Shown: positions 26,095 to 32,729 of the stretch, one piece after another
Numbering within the stretch: position 1 is the stretch's first letter
Layout of the letters: each line of letters opens with the position of its first letter
Origin: Chryseobacterium rhizoplanae
Lineage (GTDB): Bacteria; Bacteroidota; Bacteroidia; Flavobacteriales; Weeksellaceae
Direction of reading: 5' to 3'
Assembly: GCF_900182655.1 (NCBI RefSeq)
Contig: NZ_FXTC01000004.1
Coordinates: 310,001-374,000 of the forward strand
DNA length: 64,000 nucleotides
Notes under the pieces: model-generated
The model's database searches: none
What the model was told of the DNA's origin: nothing
Seen by the model: the letters and a program-made list of their open reading frames with translations, nothing else
Translations under genes and position numbers: made by a program

Positions 26095-28314
26095 ATGAGA
26101 AAGAATATTTCCAATTCTGAAAAGATTTCAGAGAACCATATTGCAGGTATTAACCGTGTGGTTAAACTTGATATTGTGGTTGAAGGGAAATCTATCAGTC
26201 ATTTTAAACACTTCCGTTTACAGCAAAGTGCCAGAACACACCACTATTTTGAACTGACTTTAGCTCATGATTCTTTGGGTGAGGTACAGAATCATAACCT
26301 TGAAGAAGCCCAGCTATTTTTAGGTAAACGTATTACGATAACTTTCAAATATAAAGATACTGAAAACGAAAGTCCCGAAAGAACATTTGTTGGTGTAATT
26401 ACAAAAGTTGCATTTAGTCAGGAGCAAATAAGCCTTGGTAATATTGTCCTTAAAGGCTACAGTCCAACAATTCTGATGGATTCAGCCCCACATACTCAGA
26501 GTTTCGGAGGTAGTCAATCTGTAAATACAGCTATCATTGCAGATAGAATTATTAAGGAAGCATTAGGGACGAGTAAATTTGATTTCAGAATAGACACCCA
26601 AAATAAAGGCTACATTAACTACAGCTCTCAATATTGTGAAACTCATTACAACTATCTTGCAAGACTTGCAGAAGCTTATGGAGAACAGTTTTATTATGAT
26701 GGTGAAATACTACACTTTGGAAAGCTTCCTCCTCATGAAAAGCCTATCAATCTCGTTTATGGTAGTAATGTTACACATGTACAGGTAGAATTAAAAGCAG
26801 TACATACCAGACCAGAATACTTTGGTTACAACAGCAGTAGTCATGCTAAAATGCTGGGCTCTAATGATAGTATTAAACACTTAGGGAGTTTATCAGCCAA
26901 ATCCTATGAACTAAATGATAATATTTTCAAAACAAGGTCACTTACTCCCACCCCTATTAATGCAAATATGTTTCTGGATGTAGATGATTCTCAGAAGAGT
27001 GCAAGAGGAAGTAAAGCTATAGAGGTTTTTACCATTTCAGGAAAGACAACAGTCCCATTCTTATACATAGGCTGTGTAGCAGACATAGACATGAGAAACC
27101 AAGACAGTAACCAAACGTCCCATTTCACAACTCTGATGATGACAGAAGTAAGCCATGAAGTGGATGCAAGAGGCTATTATACAGGAAGTTTTGAAGCAAT
27201 AGCTGAGGGGACAGGATTTATGCCTAAACCAGATTTTGTTGTACCTAAAGCAGAACCGCAAATTGCAGTGGTTATCTCTAATGCAGACCCTTTGAATCAA
27301 GGCAGAATACAAGTGCAGTTTGACTGGCAATTGAATGATACCACTCATTTTATCCGAATGATGAGTCCAGACGCAGGGGGAACAGATCTTATAAGTCAGA
27401 ATAGAGGCTTTGTGGCTGTTCCGGAAATCGGAGACCAGGTGATGGTAGGCTTTGAATATCATAATCCTGATTTCCCTTTTGCAATGGGTGGAATGTTTCA
27501 TGGAGGTGTAGGCTTGGGAGGAGGCATGGATAACCGTATAAAATCCTTGCAGACCAGAAGTGGTCATAGATTGATATTTACAGAAGATGAAAGTATTTTA
27601 CTGACCGATAAAAGTGGTAATGAGCTGAAATTTGATACAGAAGGAAGCAACATTAACATTACTGCTCCTGAAACCATTACCATAAAATCAAAGAACCTGA
27701 AGTTTGATATTGAAGAAAATATTGAAACCAAGGCAGGGAAGAATATGGATACCAATGTTGGTCAAAATATCAAAATTATCGCTAAACAGGAGATCAGTCA
27801 GGATAGTGGTAAGAAAACCATCATTAATGCTGGAACTAATACTGAAATATCAGCAAAAGTACACCTGGACCTTTATGGTAAAGAAAAATTTATTGGGTAT
27901 ACAGATGGACAAACAGAGTTCGGAGCAAAAGACAAGATGCATGTATATGGAGCCAATTCCTTATTGACCGCTAAAGATAAGATTGAATATAAAGCTCCTC
28001 AAATGAATAAAGTTCCTCAAAATGGTGAGTTTGATTATACTAAAGAGAAGCAAATTGTTAATATTAAATGGATGGATGCTGAAATGACCGAGGATATTGA
28101 CAATACATATTTTGGCAGTAAGGTAAGTTTATTAGTTCAAACAAGGAATTATGAAGAGGGAGAAAACATATCTTTAAAAGTGATTGATAAAGAAGGTAAA
28201 GAAATTAAAGATGGACAAAAAGAATTAGTTTTATCTGGAACAGTCAATAAAGAAGGGTTTGCTGCTTTAAAAGAAGCCGTAGAACTACCTAATGAATCTT
28301 TAAATAATAACTAA
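26095..28314 (+). CDS. VgrG-like type VI secretion spike protein with C-terminal extension
   Basis: The ATG at 26095 is chosen, giving 739 residues; the frame is open further upstream without a good start. Residues ~15-370 are the gp27-like base (HFRLQQSARTHHYFELTLAH, NYLARLAEAYGEQFYYDGE). The gp5 OB-fold lies at about 400-480 (AVVISNADPLNQGRIQVQFD, GFVAVPEIGDQVMVGFEY). A repetitive beta-helix follows (TKAGKNMDTNVGQNIKIIAK). The last ~100 residues form an extra Ig-like domain (VNIKWMDAEM ... ISLKVIDKEG ... GTVNKEGFAAL) that may serve as adaptor for cargo. The subtype fits the Bacteroidota T6SSiii. No sheath or baseplate genes are in the window, so this is an auxiliary VgrG cluster. It overlaps the next gene by one base. 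Confidence 0.9.
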   Translation: MRKNISNSEKISENHIAGINRVVKLDIVVEGKSISHFKHFRLQQSARTHHYFELTLAHDSLGEVQNHNLEEAQLFLGKRITITFKYKDTENESPERTFVGVITKVAFSQEQISLGNIVLKGYSPTILMDSAPHTQSFGGSQSVNTAIIADRIIKEALGTSKFDFRIDTQNKGYINYSSQYCETHYNYLARLAEAYGEQFYYDGEILHFGKLPPHEKPINLVYGSNVTHVQVELKAVHTRPEYFGYNSSSHAKMLGSNDSIKHLGSLSAKSYELNDNIFKTRSLTPTPINANMFLDVDDSQKSARGSKAIEVFTISGKTTVPFLYIGCVADIDMRNQDSNQTSHFTTLMMTEVSHEVDARGYYTGSFEAIAEGTGFMPKPDFVVPKAEPQIAVVISNADPLNQGRIQVQFDWQLNDTTHFIRMMSPDAGGTDLISQNRGFVAVPEIGDQVMVGFEYHNPDFPFAMGGMFHGGVGLGGGMDNRIKSLQTRSGHRLIFTEDESILLTDKSGNELKFDTEGSNINITAPETITIKSKNLKFDIEENIETKAGKNMDTNVGQNIKIIAKQEISQDSGKKTIINAGTNTEISAKVHLDLYGKEKFIGYTDGQTEFGAKDKMHVYGANSLLTAKDKIEYKAPQMNKVPQNGEFDYTKEKQIVNIKWMDAEMTEDIDNTYFGSKVSLLVQTRNYEEGENISLKVIDKEGKEIKDGQKELVLSGTVNKEGFAALKEAVELPNESLNNN

Positions 28315-29096
28315 TGATGAATGGATTAAATTTAATAGTAGCAGAAGCACAAGGGAGAGATGTTTCACATTTGGATATACTTTTGCAGGTAAAAAATAAA
28401 GGGATTTTAATTTTTTATGGAAATGGTGCTGATTTGGGAGACTTTGGACAATTTGCAGAAAGTTTAAAGAAAGAAAAATTAAAGAAGTATCCCAAAGAAA
28501 AAATAATTGTTGTTTCAATGCAAAATAAAAATACATTCTTTGAATATTTGAGTAAGTTCAAAACATTTCAAATAGACGAATTACATGTGTTTTCACATGC
28601 AGCAGGAGGAGGATTGTATTTAGGGTATCATAATAATGAAAGCCAGGTATCACGAACCAACGCTTATAATCAAAGTCTTCAATTGAAGAGAAAAATTACA
28701 TATGAAGAAGTAGTAGAAGCGGAGATTGGTGCATTATTGACCGATGATTATTTAACAGCAAAAGCACTAAAGCTCAAAAAAAGGAATGATTTGTTCAGTT
28801 CAAATGCAACCATAAAATTTTGGGGATGTAATTCGGGAATTTCAAACTGGACATACTCAGATACACCGCCTGCCTATTACTGGAGTGCACTTAATACTAA
28901 AAATACTCCTAAACCTTCCATTGCTCAGGCTACAGCAGATTTCTTTCAAAGAGAAACTTTTGGAGCAACTAGTGGCTCACATATTGAGTTTTTAGTTAAC
29001 GGAAAATGGGAGATATTGAAAAAACAGCCTAAAAATCATGGAGGGATAAGATTACATCCGGATAAAGGGAATTATAATAGCTACAAACCTAAATAA
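28314..29096 (+). CDS. Putative T6SS effector with caspase-like (clan CD) His-Cys dyad
   Basis: This 260-residue soluble protein has no signal peptide. Two blocks stand out. A strand followed by His95 (DELHVFSHAAGGGLYLGYHN) and a strand followed by Cys172 (NATIKFWGCNSGISNW) are arranged as in the caspase/gingipain/DUF4347 fold, where H-(S/A)-x-G and G-C-x-(S/A) supply the catalytic dyad. An early strand ILIFYGNGADLGDF fits the first strand of that fold. Its start overlaps the VgrG stop by one base, and a secreted ankyrin protein and a PAAR-like protein follow. The context points to a cargo effector, perhaps a peptidase or other amide-cleaving enzyme. Fold and function are inferred from motif pattern only. 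Confidence 0.6.
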   Translation: MMNGLNLIVAEAQGRDVSHLDILLQVKNKGILIFYGNGADLGDFGQFAESLKKEKLKKYPKEKIIVVSMQNKNTFFEYLSKFKTFQIDELHVFSHAAGGGLYLGYHNNESQVSRTNAYNQSLQLKRKITYEEVVEAEIGALLTDDYLTAKALKLKKRNDLFSSNATIKFWGCNSGISNWTYSDTPPAYYWSALNTKNTPKPSIAQATADFFQRETFGATSGSHIEFLVNGKWEILKKQPKNHGGIRLHPDKGNYNSYKPK

Positions 29097-29103
29097 TATA
29101 GTA

Positions 29104-29832
29104 ATGAAGAAATTCTTGTTAATAATAAGTTGTATTTTCTACGTAATAGTTAATGCTCAGATTTCTGAATGTGACAAACTGAGTAATGCAATTATTCAAA
29201 ATAACAGTAAAGAATTCAAACAACTTCTTTCAAAAAATATAAATTGTATATCTCAGTCTGGAAACTCTCCTTTAGGAACAGCATCTTCACGTGGAGATAT
29301 TGAATTCGTGCAAATACTTTTAAAAAATAAAGCAAATCCCAATATAGTACAATTTTATAATGGAAAATCTATAGGCCCGCCTCTTTTTAATGCGTTGTCA
29401 ATTTGTGAACAAAAATTAGAACCTCAACTTATAGATGTTGCTCAAATGAACTCACAAAAAAAACAAATTAAAGTAAAAACATGTAATAATGACAAAAAAG
29501 ATTGCATTGCCAAACTTTTAATTAAAAATAATGCAGATGTTAAAATTGTTGATAACAATAAAACAACCTCATTAATGGTAGCCGCTATTAATAATCGAAG
29601 TAATATTCTTAAACTTCTAATAGACAAAGGTGTTAATATTAATGCGCAAAACAATTTAAAAAATTCAGCTTTGATTTATGCTGTAAATAATAATAATTAT
29701 GATTCTGTAAAAATTTTAGTTTTATCAGGTGCTGACATTTCAATAAAAGATAGTGATGGTAAAACTGCGTTAGACATTGCTAAAGAAAATAATTTTGAAA
29801 AAATTGTTACTCTGTTATCTTCATCAAAATAA
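29104..29832 (+). CDS. Secreted ankyrin-repeat protein, candidate immunity factor
   Basis: The 242 residues start with a signal peptide (ends YVIVNAQ, residue 19). About five ankyrin repeats follow: SGNSPLGTASSRGDIEFVQI, NKTTSLMVAAINNRSNILKL, LKNSALIYAVNNNNYDSVKI and DGKTALDIAKENNFEKIVTL are typical units. A Cys-containing insertion (VKTCNNDKKDCIAKLLI) lies between repeats 2 and 3. It is 7 bp after the effector gene and on the same transcript. A periplasmic ankyrin protein next to a VgrG cargo gene is consistent with an immunity protein that blocks an incoming effector in the periplasm; that role is inferred. The DNA is unusually AT-rich, with runs of Asn and Lys codons. Confidence 0.7.
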   Translation: MKKFLLIISCIFYVIVNAQISECDKLSNAIIQNNSKEFKQLLSKNINCISQSGNSPLGTASSRGDIEFVQILLKNKANPNIVQFYNGKSIGPPLFNALSICEQKLEPQLIDVAQMNSQKKQIKVKTCNNDKKDCIAKLLIKNNADVKIVDNNKTTSLMVAAINNRSNILKLLIDKGVNINAQNNLKNSALIYAVNNNNYDSVKILVLSGADISIKDSDGKTALDIAKENNFEKIVTLLSSSK

Positions 29833-29878
29833 TCATGAAAATTACTATGGACAAAAAGACAACTTAAAATCTTTTATA

Positions 29879-30208
29879 ATGCCTCAATATATCACGGATA
29901 AAACCCAACTAAAATGCGACAAAGGAGCTTCACCTGCTCCACTCACAGTAACCAGTCAATCATTTATGAGTATTGAGGGAAAGCTACAGGCTACGGAAGA
30001 GGATAAACAACCTAATACCAACATTAAACCTTTTGGTTTTTGTAGTGTTTTAAGGTCTTCATGTTCACCTTCTCCTATTAAGTGGGACAACACCTCTGAT
30101 TTTGAAATTGAAGGTAAAAAAGAACTCTTAGATTGCTCTACCTGTCAATGTTCTGTTGGTGGTAAAATATCTGTTGTAAAGTCAGCTCAAAATTTTGTTG
30201 AAGAATAA
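29879..30208 (+). CDS. DUF4280 PAAR-like spike-tip protein
   Basis: The start is set at the ATG at 29879, giving 109 residues; the upstream extension from 29777 overlaps the ankyrin gene and lacks conservation signs. The sequence QYITDKTQLKCDKGASPAPL, the FGFCSVLRSSCSP block and LDCSTCQCSVGGKISVV match DUF4280, the small Cys-rich PAAR-like family of Bacteroidota T6SS. It is expected to cap the VgrG spike and help load effectors. It closes the VgrG-effector-ankyrin-PAAR operon just before the tRNA-Arg gene. Confidence 0.85.
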   Translation: MPQYITDKTQLKCDKGASPAPLTVTSQSFMSIEGKLQATEEDKQPNTNIKPFGFCSVLRSSCSPSPIKWDNTSDFEIEGKKELLDCSTCQCSVGGKISVVKSAQNFVEE

Positions 30209-30254
30209 AGAAAGAATGATTTCGCAATAGAATTTTTTTGTTACTAATTAATAA

Positions 30255-30296
30255 ATAAAAAAGGCTTAAACCATCTATAAGATTGGTTTAAGCCTT
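30255..30296 (-). terminator. Terminator after tRNA-Arg
   Basis: AAGGCTTAAACCA (30261-30273) and TGGTTTAAGCCTT (30284-30296) form a perfect 13-bp stem. On the minus strand a T6 run follows, directly after the tRNA 3' end. It may also end the plus-strand T6SS module. Confidence 0.85.
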
Positions 30297-30297
30297 G

Positions 30298-30371
30298 TGA
30301 CTTCGGAGGGGTTCGAACCCCCAACCCTCGGAGCCGAAATCCGATATTCTATCCAGTTGAACTACGAAGCC
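30298..30371 (-). tRNA. tRNA-Arg (anticodon UCG)
   Basis: On the minus strand the acceptor stem GGCTTCG pairs with CGAAGTC (one G-T) and A is the discriminator. The anticodon stem TCGGA/TCCGA encloses the loop TTTCGGC, with TCG at positions 34-36. The T arm is GGGGG-TTCGAAC-CCCTC. The total is 74 nt and CCA is not encoded. Its 3' end faces the T6SS module. Confidence 0.97.
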
Positions 30372-30436
30372 ATTTTGATGAGTAATTAATAATAAGTATA
30401 CAAATATAGTTTATTATTAATTACTCATTATTTATA

Positions 30437-32200
30437 CTAGAAAGTAATTTTCACTCCTCCCAGAATCTGTGCACCCAGGACTTTATATCCTTTGTACGTC
30501 TGGTATTTTGAGCTCAGAAGATTATTTCCGAGTGCGAAAATACTGAAATTTTTGTGAATTTTATACTCCGCAGAAAGATTTAAATCAGCATAACCACCAA
30601 CTTTGTCGTTTGTATTCTCCGTAGACTGGAAAATTACATTCGGAGCGCCTACTCCTTCGATCGCATAAGAGTTTGTTGTTCTGTCACTTGCAAAGATTCC
30701 TTTAAATCCTAACAATAGCTTTTTGTCAAGCATGGTATACTTTGCCCCGATGCTCGCATTGAACAATGGAACGTTATAAATATTGTCGTAATTCTTAAGA
30801 TCATACTTGGTAAACCTTAATTCTGCATCTAAAATCAGGTTTGCTAACGGGAAATACTGTACGCTACCTTTGATATCGCTTACATTTCCATCGTCATATA
30901 CTGCAGAGAATGTATTGGCAAAATTATAGGCAGAACGGTTAACAGAGGTATTATCAAAAAGACCGTTAGCCTTAAAGAACATAATATCTCTCATCTTTCC
31001 GTACCCTGCAGAGAAGTCGTATTTCAACGTTTCGTCAATATCTCCTCTCAATCCTACATAAAAATGATATTTCGTCTCTGTAGGCTTTAAAAACTGGTCA
31101 GAAAGGATGAATGGATTCGTCTGCAGCATATCTCCGTACGTATTCAGTTTCAGACCTCCGTCTACCCCACCATAGAATTTGAATTCTTTGGCTGCTGCAA
31201 ACTGAAATTCTGCCTGCGGGAACCAATAGGTTTTGTTATTTTTCTGCTGTTCCAGCTGATCATTGGAGTTTTTAGCATTCAGGAAAGAGAATGAAGAACC
31301 TAATGTTAAGTAGGAATCTCCTTTTCTGAACGTCACTTTCGGAGTCAGGCTGGTATTGAAGAAATTAGAAGAGTTTTTATCTCTGATCGCAAAATCGGTC
31401 TTCACAGCATCCAATCCTACGCCCAGATCAGCATTCAGATTGATTCCTGATTTTCCTAATTCCACGGCATGCTTGGAAAAGTTGGCAAGAATGGAAACCT
31501 GGTTTTCCTGAGCATCAAAATGATCTTTCAGGAATGATGATTTCACCCTTACATCATTTAAGATTTCATTAGAATAAAAATCATAGTAACCGTTTACTTT
31601 AAACTGGTTTACCTTTTGTTTCAGATCAAGCTCACCAGTCGGCTGCATCGCATAGATCCCATAATAATTATAGTTATCCAAGCCATATTCAGCATTAATA
31701 TTGAATTTTCCTTTTTCTCCGTAAGAGTTCAGGAAAGCGCCAATATTTGCCGAAGTCTGCCCGGATTTCCAGTCATACTCTTTTTTAAGACCATTGGTAG
31801 AAAGCACATGAACATCAGCTCCTACTTCAAATTTATTTTCGAGGGTCTTGGAGATGTTTCCATCTACTAAGATTTTACCGTAATTCCCCATTCCGAACTG
31901 GAAGTAATTATTCTGAGCGGTTCCGTCAAATTTCGGAGCAACATCTTCCCCCTGAATTGTTGAAGTTTTAAAATCAGAAACAGCAGGAACATCTGTGATG
32001 GTATATTTCACAGGAGTCTGCGATTTTTCTTCCGGCGGATAGTTTTTAATGGTTTCCACAGAAGTCTTCTTCTTCTCGATCTTCTTCACTTCCGGTTCTC
32101 TCTTTTTGTTAAGAACCAGTTTTTCCTCCTTGATCTGGGAAAACGCCACTGACGAAATTCCTAAAAATAATATGGATAATATTTGAATCTTCTTGTTCAT
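30437..32200 (-). CDS. TonB-receptor-like outer membrane beta-barrel protein
   Basis: The start at 32200 gives 587 residues; the upstream extension to 32251 lacks a signal-like N-terminus. The signal peptide ends SSVAFSQ (residue 22). A Lys/Glu-rich linker follows (VLNKKREPEVKKIEKKKTSV), then about 500 residues of alternating beta strands that end in an aromatic C-terminus (ILGGVKITF), typical of outer-membrane insertion. There is no plug domain or TonB box, so it is a barrel-only relative of TonB-dependent receptors. It is probably transcribed with the lipoprotein and TPR genes upstream (35- and 3-bp gaps), and the three may form one envelope complex. Confidence 0.8.
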   Translation of the reverse strand: MNKKIQILSILFLGISSVAFSQIKEEKLVLNKKREPEVKKIEKKKTSVETIKNYPPEEKSQTPVKYTITDVPAVSDFKTSTIQGEDVAPKFDGTAQNNYFQFGMGNYGKILVDGNISKTLENKFEVGADVHVLSTNGLKKEYDWKSGQTSANIGAFLNSYGEKGKFNINAEYGLDNYNYYGIYAMQPTGELDLKQKVNQFKVNGYYDFYSNEILNDVRVKSSFLKDHFDAQENQVSILANFSKHAVELGKSGINLNADLGVGLDAVKTDFAIRDKNSSNFFNTSLTPKVTFRKGDSYLTLGSSFSFLNAKNSNDQLEQQKNNKTYWFPQAEFQFAAAKEFKFYGGVDGGLKLNTYGDMLQTNPFILSDQFLKPTETKYHFYVGLRGDIDETLKYDFSAGYGKMRDIMFFKANGLFDNTSVNRSAYNFANTFSAVYDDGNVSDIKGSVQYFPLANLILDAELRFTKYDLKNYDNIYNVPLFNASIGAKYTMLDKKLLLGFKGIFASDRTTNSYAIEGVGAPNVIFQSTENTNDKVGGYADLNLSAEYKIHKNFSIFALGNNLLSSKYQTYKGYKVLGAQILGGVKITF

Positions 32201-32234
32201 ATTTTCTTTATTTGAAAAAAATATATAACGGGTT

Positions 32235-32726
32235 TTACTTATTGGAAGCAATATAATTGCCTAATAAAGCTTTCCCTGACTGTTTTGAAAAAGTTCTCCC
32301 TAGTCTGAATATATTAAACAGCCAAAGGCTTTGATAAACTTGTAATTTGTATTGATAATTTTTCGTTGTACTGTTCTCCGCTACATCATAACTGTAAGAA
32401 ATATCATACGGAAATCCTGAAGGCAATAACCCCACTGTAAGCATACTTCCTATCATAGGATTCCCACAAGGAGGAGTACGGGTCAGCATCGGATGCAGTG
32501 TGATTTTAGCTGCATGGGTACTGTCTTCCACGATTTCATAAATATCAGAATGTTTTAAAATCTCAAACTCTCTCTTAAGGTCTTTATTCACTACAAAAGC
32601 CTTTTGCTTAGGAAAATCAGCTTTTGCGCGGTTATACTCTTTAGGATATGCACTGTACGCTGGAATGCAGCTCCAGAGTGAAGCCGAAACTAAGAAAGAA
32701 TAAACAGCAATTTTAAAAACCTTCAT
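32235..32726 (-). CDS. Small lipoprotein, unknown
   Basis: The 163 residues start with a lipoprotein signal (VYSFLVSASLWSC, Cys20). The mature region has no recognised domain. Two Cys, a GNPMIGSMLTVGLLPSGFPY stretch and a C-terminal LWLFNIFRLGRTFSKQSG segment could be membrane-interacting. It starts 3 bp after the TPR gene and 35 bp before the outer-membrane barrel gene, so it is almost certainly part of that operon. It may tether the TPR protein to the barrel. Confidence 0.8.
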   Translation of the reverse strand: MKVFKIAVYSFLVSASLWSCIPAYSAYPKEYNRAKADFPKQKAFVVNKDLKREFEILKHSDIYEIVEDSTHAAKITLHPMLTRTPPCGNPMIGSMLTVGLLPSGFPYDISYSYDVAENSTTKNYQYKLQVYQSLWLFNIFRLGRTFSKQSGKALLGNYIASNK

Positions 32727-32729
32727 GTA

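Noticed and set aside
26095..30208. A complete type VI secretion locus
   Set aside because: Only VgrG, cargo and PAAR-like genes are present; no sheath, tube, baseplate or ATPase genes are in the window.
25700..30371. Attachment-site duplication at tRNA-Arg
   Set aside because: I looked for a second copy of the tRNA 3' end left of the VgrG module and did not see one; no integrase is present.
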